A DNA stretch of 64,000 nt. Origin: Areca catechu (Eukaryota; Streptophyta; Magnoliopsida; Arecales; Arecaceae). Both the position numbers and the translations under genes were made by a program. The stretch is from contig CM038053.1 of NCBI GenBank assembly GCA_021397845.1, positions 114,303,825 to 114,367,824 of the forward strand. The letters are read 5' to 3'. Of the stretch, positions 1 to 10,809 are shown one piece after another. Numbering within the stretch: the first letter of the stretch is position 1; the number at the start of each line of letters is the position of its first letter. The notes under the pieces were generated by a model that made no database searches, was not told the DNA's origin, and was given only the letters and a program-made list of their open reading frames with translations.

Positions 1-799
1 ATGGATATGGATACTTGTCAAATCTAATTTCATATTCATTTCTTGCTTAATCTAATAATAATGATTCATTAATGAACCATTAGAATCTATTTCTAATGTT
101 CATACTTTGATCAAAGATTTCCCGAATCTTTATTTGATTGAAATCATCTGGATGCGCTTCCCTCTTACTAGGGTTGATCGATTCCTTTTTGACCTACTCA
201 CAACCTCCATATGCAATCCACCATACCCAGTATCACCCCATGCATGACTCAGTGTCATGATTGAGTGTTAACCAAAGTATGGATTCATGCATACAAGGTA
301 CCATGGTAGTCTCAGGTCAAAGGCCAACATGCACTACTCCCACTATGAGAACTATCTATTGACAAACAGATAAGGTTCCATTAGATATTCTCAAGCTAGA
401 TCCATTCAGTGAACTCATTCTCTAATGAGCACCCACATCCTAGAATTAGTGTCAAACACAAGTGACTGTGAGATCAGTCACCCTCTTCACCAAGCATACA
501 TAGGACGTGCTGGTCTTAGCAGAAACATTGATCCCCTACTCAATATCCCATCGACCAGGAATAATTTAGATTAGGGTTTTAAGGCTTTAGGTCTCACTGG
601 TATGATCTCATCATAACCCTAGAACCATAGCCCTAATCTATGAGGTTCATCATATCTTAATAAAATTAATAAGACACAACGTATGATGAAAATAAAATGC
701 CTTTATTAATTGATAATGTCAATACACTGGTTTGGGATACAAAAGAAAATCCCATCGAAATATAACATTTTGATTGGCCTTTAGGGCATAATCCTTTCA
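1..799 (-). mobile_element. Copia-A: 5' part of a long LTR, truncated by window edge
   Basis: Read on the minus strand, this starts at 799 with TGAAAGGATTATGCCC. It then follows the Copia-D LTR (10810-13226) through several shared blocks, such as the stretch around 560-640 that matches the TAGATTAGGGCTATG and TCATACCAGTGAGACC parts of Copia-D. Only about 800 of an expected 2.4 kb are in view. The flank at 800 and beyond is Tat RNase H sequence rather than copia sequence, so this is the 5' LTR (or a solo LTR) of a minus-strand element inserted in Tat-1, with the rest beyond the left edge. The start resembles the BARE/Angela LTR start, which is family knowledge from memory. There is no coding sequence here. 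Confidence 0.8.
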
Positions 800-2942
800 A
801 GCTAGGACTTGGGCCTTCTGTGAGGACCTCAGCCGATACACTATGTTGAACTCGCTAAGTAGAGGGACCACTTGGCCAATCTCCTAGAAGACTGGGGTCG
901 GCTGAGTATGGTCCTCAATGGCTGGTCCATCACAACCACTATTGGGTGTGCTTGGAAGTAAGGCCTAAGGCACTTAGCAGACATTATTAGTGCAAAAATG
1001 AGTTTCTCGGAGCGAGTATACTTGATCTCTGCATTGCGGAGATTTTTGCTAGTGCAGTATACTGGCTTTTGAGATTTGTCCTTATCTGCATGGACGAGAA
1101 CCGAGTTGATGGCCCCTGGTGTAACCGCCAGATAGAGCAGGAGCTCCTCCCCCTCCTCCAGCCTGGGGAGCAACACGGGAGAGGCGAGGAATTTCTTCAG
1201 CTCCTCGAAGGCTGTCCTGCACTCCTCCGTCTAGGTAAAGTCATGCATCTTGCACAGTGCCTTGAAGAATGGAAGGCAACGGTCAGCTGACCTCGAGATG
1301 AATCGGTTCAGGGCAGCAATGCGCCTTGTTAGGCACTGGACCTGCTTCTTGGAGGTCGGATGCTCCATGTTAATGATTTCCTGGACCTTCTCCGGGTTTG
1401 CTTTGATGCCTCTCTAGGTGACCATAAAGCCGAGGAACTTTCCTGCCGCACTCCAAAGGCGCACTTCGCTAGATTTAGCTTCATCTGGTGCCACCGCAAG
1501 TTATGGAAGGATTTGGCAAGGTCAGTGATATGGCTCGAACTCGGCTTGCTCATGACGAGCATGACATCCACATATACTTGCATGTTCTGGTCAATTTGGT
1601 CTTTGAAGACCTTATTGACCAGATGCTGGTATGTGGCTCCTGCATTTTTTAGACCAAAGGGCATCATCCGGTAGCATTATGTCCCTTGGTCGGTGATGAA
1701 GGCGGTGTGCTCCTCATCCTCTGGATGCATACGGATCTGGTTATATCCGGAGAACGCATCCATGAAGGAGAGAAACCTGTGGCCAGAGGTGGCATCCACC
1801 AGCTGGTCGATCTTCAGTAGAAGGAAGCTGTCCTTCGAGCATGCTTTGTTGAAGTCGGTGTAGTCTACACAGATCCTCCACTTGCCATTGCTCTTCCTTA
1901 CCATCACTACATTCGTCAGCCAGCTCGGATACTGGACCTCTCGAATGAAATCGGCAGCTAGGAGTTTGTTAACTTCCGCCTTGATAGCTGCCTACCTCTC
2001 CGGGATGAAGCTTCTCTTCTTCTTCCAAACTGGCCTGTGCTTTGGGTCAACACTCAATTTATGAGTATTGATGTTAGGGGGGATACCTGGCATGTCCGTC
2101 GCTGTCCAGGCGAATACATCCGTGCTTGCCTGCAGGAACTCCAGTAGTTGAGCCCTCTCCTCCTTGGGTAGCTGGGATCCAATTTGCACTGTCTTCATGG
2201 GATCATCTCCGAGCGGGTAAGAGAGTAGGTTCTCGACCGGGCCTCCCCTGGGGTATTGGGCCCTTTGGTCGAGATCTTCTACCTTGGGGTCATCCTCGGG
2301 GACCTTGGCCTCAGAGAGGGTTTGGAAGCAATGCTGCACCAGCTGGGGTGCTCCCCTCATTTCCCCGACACCGTAGGGAGTGGGGAACTGTACAGGTAGC
2401 CTTTTGGTGGAGATAACGGCGTCGAGCAAGTTGAGCCCGGGTTGGCCCAAGATCATGTTATAGGCGGAAGGAAGCCTGACAACCGTGAAAGTCATCATAA
2501 CGGTGCTCTGCCGAGGTGGGGTCCCGGTGATGACCGGGAGAGTGATCTCTCCCTCTATCCTTATGGAATTACCTGTGAAACCAACAAGGGGTGTATGCAC
2601 AGGTTTGAGTTGATTGAGGGAAACATTCATCCTGGAGAAGGCATCATACAAAAGCACATCTGTGGAGCTTCCACTATCAACCATGAAGCGTTTTACAGGA
2701 TGCTTCACGATTTTCATCTCGACGACCACGGCATCATTATTTACATTTTTTCCCGGGTCTTCCCCTTCCCTCATAAAGGGGAGTACATTCTCAGGATCCC
2801 CTACCCCCCGGGCCTTTTTGGGCATGCGCACAGCTCCCCAGGAGATCATGCCCACTGGCATCTCGGTAGGGTGGTTGTTGATAGCTGGAGTTAGCGAGAG
2901 AGCGATGAGCGCCTGGGATTCCACCTGAGGTCTGCCCCCCAT
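800..2942 (-). pseudogene. pol: Tat-1 protease, reverse transcriptase and RNase H, degenerate
   Basis: Minus-strand pol. Aspartic protease lies at about 2670-2400, with active-site MVDSGSSTDVLLYDAF intact and ILGQPGLN downstream. Reverse transcriptase lies at about 2060-1330 (KWRICVDYTDFNKAC, FMDAFSGYNQI, MMPFGLKNAGATYQ). The catalytic box reads YVDVML where the family has YVDDML, so the second catalytic Asp is Val and the enzyme would be dead. RNase H lies at about 1270-800 (LYLAVTPGAINSVLV, RPYFQAHPI). There are stops at 1992 (looks like CAG to TAG) and at 1677, and frameshifts near 1500 and 870. The frame breaks off in RNase H at the Copia-A LTR, so integrase is absent. Confidence 0.85.
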
Positions 2943-2948
2943 GAACCT

Positions 2949-4402
2949 TTAGAAGTAGCCCCTTTTAATGAGTTCTTCGATTTTCCACTTGAGGTTGCGG
3001 TATTCCTCGGTGTCGTGGCTGTGATCGCGGTGAAAGCGACAGTACTTTATTTTGTCACAGTTGATGGAGGGCTTCATCGGAGGCGGGCATCTCAAGTAGT
3101 CCTCGCCTTCGATCTCCATGAGGATTTTTGTCCTCGGGGCGAGGAGAGGTGTATAACTCTCCTTAAGAATGGGAGCACCTTTCGGTCTTGGCCCGCTCTG
3201 GGAGTTCGGAACCTGAGGTCCTAGCTTCCAGGTCTCGAGCATCTCAGTGGGGTTCGGCTTCTTCAATGGCTTCCCATCGAGCTCCCGCCTCATATGATCC
3301 ACCTCTTCGATGCGGATGAACTTTTGGGCTCAGAGGAGGAGCTCGGAATAAGTCTTGGGAGGCTTCTTGTCAAGCGAGTAGGTCAGGCAGGAGGTCCTGA
3401 GCCCTCGCTTCAGTGCCAGCATGGCAACTGGCTCATCAAGACTGTAGAAGAGGCTATCTGCCTCCCTGATGGAGAAGAGGTTGTCTGCCTCCCGTGGCAC
3501 CTTTCGGCAGGCATCGAAGTGGGCACGAATTCTGCCCCAACTGGGCGAAAGAGCTGATGCTCTCTAGCTCCAGGTGGGTGAACCATACCCGAGCTACCTT
3601 CTGGAGAGTTGCTGGGAAAGCGATACAAAGGAGAGCATCGGTGGCCCCATGGACCCTCATTAGGGCCTTGTAACTTTCCAGGTGGTTTAGGGGGTTGGTG
3701 GTCCCGTCATAAGGATCCACCTGTGACATGCGAAACTGGTACAGGATCGGCTCCATTTGGATTTCTTGGGAGAATGGGGGATGGGCGTCGTAGCCCGGTG
3801 GCTCGCTAGCAAAGCCCTGCATGTTGGCAAACTGGCGGGAGAGCTCCGCCAGCTTGTGCTCAAGTTCCTCCAGGCGCTTCTCCACCGCGTGCCTAATGGC
3901 TTCATCAATGGACCCCTCTGCTGAAGGAGATGGAGAAGGTGACATGGGTGCGTGGCACCCATGGCGGGGGGTCTTACTTTTCCTACCTCAGTGGGGCTTG
4001 GATGCTGCCTGCCTGAGGTTTGGTGAGCAGCTCTCCCTGTCGGCAGACCCAGCTTGTTGTCTTTTCGTCGATGTTTGATGGCTACACCGATTGTCAGTGA
4101 CGGCCCGTGGCTGCGAAGGCCTTCCTTGGAAGGAACACAAGCTATCTCGAGGGGCCGCGGCATGAGCCACGGGGGTCCCTGGCTATTGGTGGGTGGCCAA
4201 GGATCGGTGCTAGTGCTGTAGCTGGCGCACTACTGTGGCTAGGATCTGCATTTGCTAGGCGAGTGCGGCCAGGTGGGACTCAACCGGAGGTGGTTGAACT
4301 GGAGCGGATGGCCCAGCCTCTAGGTTGTGTGGGTTCCCCCGGGAAGGGGAGTCCCCTGCATGGCTAGCGGAGGCCTCTCGTGCCCGTGTCGTCACCATCA
4401 TT
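2949..4402 (-). pseudogene. gag: Tat-1 gag, degenerate
   Basis: Gag is the structural protein that forms the virus-like particle. The likely start is the ATG at 4402 (MMVTTRARE), followed by a Pro-rich N terminus. The central block at 3945-3470 has the Tat Gag features PPFSQEI, YDGTTNPLNHLESYK, LLCIAFPATLQKVARVWF and SISSFAQL. The C-terminal metal-binding motif near 3010-3050 reads CRFHRDHSHDTEEY, where the family usually has a final Cys, so that ligand is lost to Tyr. The frame has in-frame stops near 4235, 4205, 4175 and 3988, which look like CAG-to-TAG (three) and CGA-to-TGA (one) changes, plus a frameshift near 3540. It is non-functional. After one further stop the frame runs on into protease. 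Confidence 0.8.
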
Positions 4403-4495
4403 CCGTGGAACTTACTTGTAGAAAAAAAAAGGGGGGGGCTTGAACTAGATCAAGGACTATTCACGGGGACACTCCCCCTTCCTGGCATGCCAATC

Positions 4496-6145
4496 TGTTT
4501 CCGCCAAGATCGCTGTGGCCTATAGCTGCTATCGACGCTGGAGTGCGTGACTTGATGCTCCTGGGAGGTCCTATCCTGCAAGACCTGCAAAAATGGGGTT
4601 AGTGACCCAAGACGGGGTTTCCGGCTAGGGCACTCCGATGGTCAAGTCAATGACGATCCAAGGGAACATATCCTCCTGGTCAAGCCCCTCTTGATGGACT
4701 CCATACCAGGAGTGAGTAGTGTGAGAGTTGGATGCAAGTGTGTCGGGGGAAGAGTGGCTTAGACAGAGGGAGTCTCTGTGTGGCCTTTCTGTCTGCCCTT
4801 GCTTGGATTTTCTTATGGTGGTGTGCTCTCCGGTTGAGCTTGCACTTGTGTTAAAGTGGTATAGCTTATGTCTTGCTTGTATTGTGATTGTTACCTACGA
4901 GTTTTGTAGGCTAGGTTACCGTTGGACGTCCATCTTGGGATCTTCACCAAGCTATCAAGCACGTGTGGTGGTGTCCCGAGGAGCCTTTTCGATCCATGAT
5001 AAGGGAAGCTATCATGTGCTCTAACATTCCCCTTGGTTGCCTCATTCCGAAAAATCTAGCAGTACCTCGATTGGTGGGCCGCCATCCCTAGGGTTTGAAT
5101 CTCCTGGTTGATTTCCTTTTTCAGGTGGTTTAGGAGATTGGTGAGGAGTGTGGTGCCTCGATCAGTAGGCCTCTCCGCTTTCTGGTATAACCGGTGGCTA
5201 CAGGTGATCATTACGGTCTGGTAGGTGTCTCAGTGCAGTCCCCGAGCGGCTTGCTGGTGTCTTGGGATGGCGGTGCTTACGCCTGAGATGGGGGCTGACT
5301 GGAATGGCAGGGCTCGCTCTAACCCAGATGCCCTGAGCTCACAGGGTTGCCTCAGTGGAGGAGGGCAAAGCACGAGCCCGATCTAGAGGGATCAGCCTCG
5401 AAGAGGCTCCATGTGGAGGAGGGATGAGCTCGACTCCGACCATGGGGCTCGATCTCCAAGGGTCTCGCTCTGGAGGGTAGAGTGCGAGCCTGGTCCAGAG
5501 GGCTCTACCTCGAAGTGGCTCCACGTGGCGGAGGAGGGTTGAGCTCGACTCCGACCATGGGGCTTGATCTTCGAGGGTCTCACTCTAGAGGGCAGAGTGT
5601 GGGCCCAGTCCAAAGGGCTCACCCTCGAAGAGGCTCCACATGGTGGAGGAGGGCTGAGCTCGACTCCGACCACGTTTCTCGATCTCTGAGGGTCTCGCTC
5701 TGGAGGGCAGAGTGCGGGCTCGGTCCAGAGGGCTCAACCTCGAAGAGGCTTCACGTGGCGGAGGAGGGCTGAGCTTGAATCCGACCACGGGCCTCGATCT
5801 CCGAGGGTCTCGCTCTGGAGGTCAGAGAGCGGGACCAGTCTAGAGGGCTCAGCCTCGAAGAGGCTCCACGTGGTGGAGGAGGGCTGAGCTCAACTTCGAC
5901 CACGGGGCTCAATCTCCGAGGGTCTCGTTCTGGAGGGCAAAGTGCTGCTCCGACCTAGGCATCCCGAGCTCGCGGTCCGACGTGGCGGAGGATGGAGCTC
6001 GGCTTCGACAGGCGGCCCCGTTGTCCTAGGAGAGCTCAGCTCGGCGAAGGAGTCCGAGTAGGAGAATTGACGTGGTGTCTGACGCGGCTGCTTCCTTTGT
6101 CATGGCGCCTGTCAGTTGCCCCATGTCAGCTGTCTTGCCACATCA
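4496..6145 (-). repeat. Tat-1 5' LTR (about 1.65 kb)
   Basis: The minus-strand LTR begins with TGATGTGGCAAGACAGC at 6145 and ends in CA at about 4496. A TTGGCATGCCAGG stretch at 4476-4492 follows and is likely the primer-binding region. Tat-2 has the matching TTGGCATTAGAAGG at 46509-46525, which supports this boundary. The U3 part carries the 115-bp tandem array at 5365-5940. The region between the array and 4500 is unique LTR sequence with no supported gene. No second LTR is in view, so the boundaries cannot be checked against a partner. Confidence 0.65.
5365..5940 (-). repeat. 115-bp tandem repeat array, about 5 copies, in Tat-1 LTR
   Basis: The marker GAGCT of the phrase GAGCTCGACTCCGAC (variants in some copies) falls at 5426, 5541, 5656, 5771 and 5886, an exact period of 115 bp four times running. 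A looser sixth unit lies near 5995. Each unit holds a GAGGGTCTCGCTCTGGAGG block and a CTCCACGTGGCGGAGG block. The period is not a multiple of three, so the GC-rich open frames through it are not genes. The position in U3 suggests an enhancer-like array. Confidence 0.9.
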
Positions 6146-8920
6146 ACTTTGATTAAATATATTTTTTAAAAGGGCTTTCATGGTCTCATGCACATCCTAA
6201 TACTATAAACTATCTAATGGGTATATAATACCACAATATAATATGTGCCAAGTGTGTCATCATTCTAGGACAACCATACAACATAATAGATGCCCACCGC
6301 TATGTTAGGATAACCGTATTTCAGAATCATGACTGAATAATCTAAACATATCTCTATGTTTATTAAGGTTTAAGTAAAATATCTAAGCAATGGCATACAT
6401 CAACCAACATATACTACAACTATCATGCTAGATATAATTAGATAGCATATGATCATTCAAATATTTAACTAACTATCAATTGAATGAATCAAGGTAGCTC
6501 TAATACCACTGCTGGGTTATGATTGCATTGTAAAAGACCAAATTTCAAAAATTTTTAAACCTTGAAACCCTAGTTAACCAAAATCATAGACCCAAAACCC
6601 CTTCATTATATCAACTAACAAGGCAATACATTATGATATATTAGAATATCTGTAATCCTAATATCTTTAATTCCACTAGGCATACAAGTGTACACCCTCC
6701 ATAGGTGATCCATATAGCAATTGGATCAAGGAAGCATCCTACTTCTTGCTTGCTTGATTAGAAACTCCTCTCGATAACCTTTCTTCCTTCGATAGCCTTC
6801 CTCTCTTGCTAGGACCTTAACCCTCTTGAAGAGTATTTTAAGATCTTTTCAAAACTTCTCTTCCTATTCTATTATCCTTTCTAATTCTCTTCTGAAATCT
6901 TTATCTTAAAATGGTAGACTTATCTTAAAATAATAGAATTGTTCTAATATGGGAAGGAAGAGAGTTGTTGAAATAAAACTTGGAGTCTTTGCTTTAATCA
7001 CCGAAGCCTTTAAATAGTTAGAGTAGAGGTGCCAAAAGCATCCTCTCCTCATCCCTTAATCTAATATTTAACCTATCATATATGACCCTTCAAGCAGAAT
7101 GAGTCTTTAAGCATAAAGGTGTTATGTGAAACCGTAAATATGCAGCGTTTCACAACATATTTGCACCAAGAGTTGCTTATCGCAACTCTTTGACAAAACC
7201 AGTATTTTTCCAATCCTTCTACTTAACTTAGGACCAGGTCAAAGCAACCAGTAGGTGTATAATCTAGAGAGGCTTATCATAAAAAAAGTGATTAATAATC
7301 AGAAGGACTCTTGTCCATTCCATGCACCTTGGTTTAATTCCATGCACCATATTAACCAAGCGTCATAACTTTTTATATGCCAACATGGATTTCATGCCCA
7401 AAAATTATCAATTTGACTAGTCAAAACCAATATAAATGGGCATGGAGGAGAGAGGATAGGGGCTAAGCTTTATCAACAAAAAAGTGATTTAATTACAGAA
7501 GGACTCTTGGTCCTTCTGTTCCCCTTGAATTGTGTGCACGCCAACATTGGTGCCAAGAGTCCCAAGCCCTTGTAAGTCTTGGTTCTTGGCATGGATAAGG
7601 GCTATAAAATCAAGATAAATATCAATTTGGATATCCTACTTAAGATTCAATCCAATTTAAGTTTTACTCAAATTAGTTAGCCCAAATAGCAAGTATTTAA
7701 ATCCAAATCAATTAGGTTAGGTGTTAGGCTAGCCAATATATGCTATTATGTTAATTAGCTAGCCAATTAGGATCCTATCACCCTAATAAAAATATAATTG
7801 AATTCCTTAGCCAATTCCTTACTCTGCATGACCCTTTGATCTCCACATCTAGCTAGTAGTAGGTATAGGTTTATGTCAATTTAGTTCAATTAGAAATCAA
7901 CTAATTGAATTAGGTCAAATCGAGCTAACCCTAGTTGTTAATTTGAACCATCTTTCAAATTAACTCATGAATTCAATCAATTTAATTTATGAAAATCTAC
8001 GAGACATGAATGACATATAACAATGTATCATGCTTATCCAAAAAATGAAAAATTTAGTAAAAACTATTAAAATATTTTTTAGTAGCAAGTTACCATGCTA
8101 TTCAATCATTCGATCTCTCTTTATCCTAAATAAGAGATGAATATGAAAAATTATCAAACTCTAATACGTTATTCATTCGAATATCAAATCACTAATGAAG
8201 AATCAAGTGATGAAAGATTAAAAACAATTTCTAGTATTATTCTACTTTAATCAAAGACTTTCTGAATTATCATTTGATGAGATTACATAAGATAAATACT
8301 CCTCTTACTATGAGTGATTGATTCTTTATTGACCTACAAACAACCTTCATACATAATTCACTTATCCATGAACACCCCATACATGACTAAGTCATGAACG
8401 AGTATGAACCAAAATATAGATTCATATGTATAAGATTTCATGGTGATTTCAGATCTAAGGATCACTTACACAACTCCCACTATGAAAATCATCTTTTGAT
8501 AAGTAAGACTTCTATAACATGTTCTCATGATAGATCAATTCAATGAACTCATTCTCTGATCAGAACCCACATCTTTGTATTAGTGTCCCAACACAGGTGG
8601 TTGTGAGACCAACCACTCTCTCCATTGAGCATATATAGGATGTGCCAGCCTTTCCAGAAATATCGATCTCTGACTCAATGATCCTACGATTGGAAATATT
8701 TTAGATTAGGATTTATAGGATCTTGGTCTCACTATTATGAACTTCATCTTACCTTAGATCTATTGCCCTAATCTATAAGATTCATCATAATCTTAAAAGA
8801 AAAGGTATAAGACATAACATATGATAAATCAAAATACCTTTTATTAATATAATATCATATATGAGTTTAGAGAATTTTATAGAAAAATGTTTGTTACATA
8901 AAAAATATGATTAACTTTCA
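6146..8920 (-). mobile_element. Copia-C: complete LTR plus start of leader, minus strand
   Basis: The LTR occupies 6510-8920 (2411 bp, against 2417 and 2415 for Copia-D). It reads TGAAAGTTAATC at 8920 on the minus strand and ends CA at 6510. The PBS TGGTATTAGAGC follows at 6497-6508, one base from the usual TGGTATCAGAGC. The leader at 6146-6496 is homologous to the Copia-D leader (shared GTTGTCCTAG and ATGATGACACACTT) and stops where Tat-1 begins. The right flank is Copia-B integrase sequence, so this is a 5' LTR inserted in Copia-B. It is old and diverged, and no coding region is present. Confidence 0.8.
7495..7519. other. Perfect 10-bp inverted repeat in Copia-C LTR
   Basis: Arms ACAGAAGGAC (7495-7504) and GTCCTTCTGT (7510-7519) flank a TCTTG loop. 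The Copia-D LTR has different perfect hairpins built from the same GGACTCTTGG word at the comparable place (12128-12195). Confidence 0.75.
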
Positions 8921-9655
8921 AGGCACTATTCTTTCTTATAGGATGTGCACCCAAACATCTTAAGATGACCAAGCTCCACCTTCCTTCTAGATCATAGCTC
9001 CTTTGGAATCCTCCTATCTAAGTTGGTGTGCAGTGACCGGTTCACCAAATAACATGTTGCATCAACTGTATCCACCCATAATGCCTTGGAAAGTCCTGAT
9101 TCTATCTTCATACACTTAGACTTCTCCAAGAAGTTTTGATTCATCCTCTTAGCCACCCCATTTTGTTGAGGGGTTTCCTTAACTAAGAAATACTTTTAAT
9201 GCTACATTCCTTACAAAAACTCTGGAACTCCTTGTTAGTGAATTCCCTGTTGTTATCTCATAGCAAGTGCTTCACACTACAACCCTATTCCTTCTCAACT
9301 TCTATTTTCTAGACTTTAAACTTCATGATGGCTTCTAATTTCTCCCTTAAGAAATACACCCATACCTTTCTTGAGAATTCATCTATCAGGGTCATGAAAT
9401 ACCTTATCCCATTTCTGGCAAAAATTGGGAATGATACCCATAAATTAGTGTATGCTAGCTTTAGCGGTCCTACACTATGGGTTGAACTGATGGCAAACTT
9501 AACTTTGTATTGTTTTTCCATCTAGCATGGCTCACATAGATCTAAAATACCACCATCCAGATTAGGGATCATCTCACTCTTGCTTAGCTCCATCATATCG
9601 CAATCTCCCATATGGCCTAGGCGGTAGTGCCACAAGTGGTATACATCCTGCTCTC
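8921..9655 (-). pseudogene. Copia-B integrase, degenerate and truncated
   Basis: Integrase would insert the element DNA. The N-terminal zinc region near 9560-9640 reads WHYRLGHMGDCD and then CEPC, which matches the HHCC pattern. The catalytic core at 9521-9309 has YFMTLIDEFSRKVWVYF. The first catalytic Asp, expected in the H-[ST]-D-[LV]-W position, reads YTNLW, so Asp is Asn. The rest is traceable to KMFGCTSY at about 8940, with stops, and is then cut by the Copia-C LTR. Confidence 0.75.
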
Positions 9656-10809
9656 CTATACTACTACTACTATCTCAGATCTTCCTATCATAATAGACCC
9701 CTCCATCTTGTATAAGTTATTTCCCAACCTCCTCCCTCTCATCACCAACATGGCTCTCTTAGAAATTTTCAAAATACCACTTCTGGAATGATTATTGAAG
9801 TTGTAGCTATTCTTCTCCAGGTAGCACAATAATACCAAATTCTTCTTCAACTCTGAGACATGCTTTACATTGGTGAGGGTCCCCTCCATCCTATCAAACA
9901 TCTTCACTCTGATGGTTCCAATGTTAGCCACCTTGCAAAGATGATCATCTCCAAGTGTCACACCTCTATCATCGATTTTGGTGTATGTAGTGAACCAAGA
10001 TCGATACAGGATGTAATGGTGAGAACAAGTAGAATCCAGGATCCAAATCTCTATGCTACTCTCATGACCCTCTGTGACAACCAAGAGGTCATCCTCCACC
10101 TCACTATCAGCCACCATACTCAGTGAATCAGATTCATTCTTCTCCCCTTGCTTTTCATTCCAAAGCAGGAAATCTCGCTTCAAGTGCCCTAACTCCTTGC
10201 ACTTATGGCATCTGACTTCCTTCTTATCCTTCTGGGACATAGACCATCTCCTAGACTTGCTCCAATCCTTGCTTCTAATAGACCTCTCCCCCATGACCAA
10301 ACCCTAATGGGGAACTCCTTCCTTGATTAGCTTTTTTTCACTATTCATTAGACCTGAGTACTAAGATAATGCCTTCATAGAACAAAGTCTCCTTTCCATA
10401 TAATAGTGTAGTTGCCAATGGATCAAATGAAGAGGATAGCGAACATAAAAAAAGAAGGCTCTTATCTTCCTCCTCCATCTTCACTCCAAGATTCAGCAAA
10501 TTATTGCTCAATTAGTCAATTTTTTTAATATGTATCATGACATCTACACTTTCATGCATCCAAAGGCTGTACAACCACTTTTCAACATCAATTTATTGCA
10601 TATTTTTTTCCATATATAACATGTAAAACTTTAAATATAAGCCTCTTGGAATCCTTTCTTCTATCACTGAATACAATTCTATATTAGCCAAATAATCTCT
10701 AATGGCAACACATGCCCATTTCTCCAAAGACATCCACTATCGATCAATTATCCCATTGGGCATGTCCTCCAATGCCAAATCTAATTCCTGTTGAACCAAT
10801 AGGTTCTCA
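9656..10809 (-). pseudogene. gag: Copia-B gag and protease, degenerate
   Basis: Gag particle protein followed by aspartic protease, reading right to left. The Gag core at 10800-10330 has LLVQQELDLALEDMPNG and EKWACVAIRDYLANIELYS, with stops and frameshifts. The CCHC zinc knuckle near 10190-10230 reads CHKCKELGHLKRDF, where the last Cys is Phe. Protease near 10020-10060 reads WILDSTCSHHY, with the usual DSG/DSA-type motif altered to DST. It ends in a decayed protease tail and pre-integrase linker. Confidence 0.75.

Larger units (their letters stand above)
800..6145 (-). mobile_element. Tat-1: Ty3/gypsy Tat-lineage element, 3' part cut off by Copia-A
   Basis: A minus-strand gypsy element with its 5' LTR at 4496-6145, then leader, gag, protease, reverse transcriptase and the first RNase H. 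The second RNase H and the integrase are missing because Copia-A interrupts at 799/800. The Gag sequence style, the protease motif DSGSSTD and the RNase H motif RPYFQAHPI fit the Tat lineage. It interrupts the leader of Copia-C at 6145/6146, because the Copia-C leader stops exactly where this LTR starts with TGATGTGGC. It is related to Tat-2 but clearly diverged from it. Confidence 0.85.
8921..10809 (-). mobile_element. Copia-B: Tork-like copia, body fragment (gag to integrase)
   Basis: Minus-strand copia internal region. The gag start and 5' LTR continue at 20738-21730, on the far side of Copia-D. The left end at 8920/8921 is broken inside integrase by the Copia-C LTR, so reverse transcriptase, RNase H and the 3' LTR are not in view. 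Gag and integrase resemble the Tnt1/Tork style (LLVQQELDLALEDMPNG, LGHMGDCDMMELSKS), but the lineage call is tentative. Confidence 0.8.

Noticed and set aside
5339..5788. Several long GC-rich open frames on both strands
   Set aside because: They run through the 115-bp tandem array. The period is not a multiple of three, and the frames arise from low stop density in GC-rich repeats.
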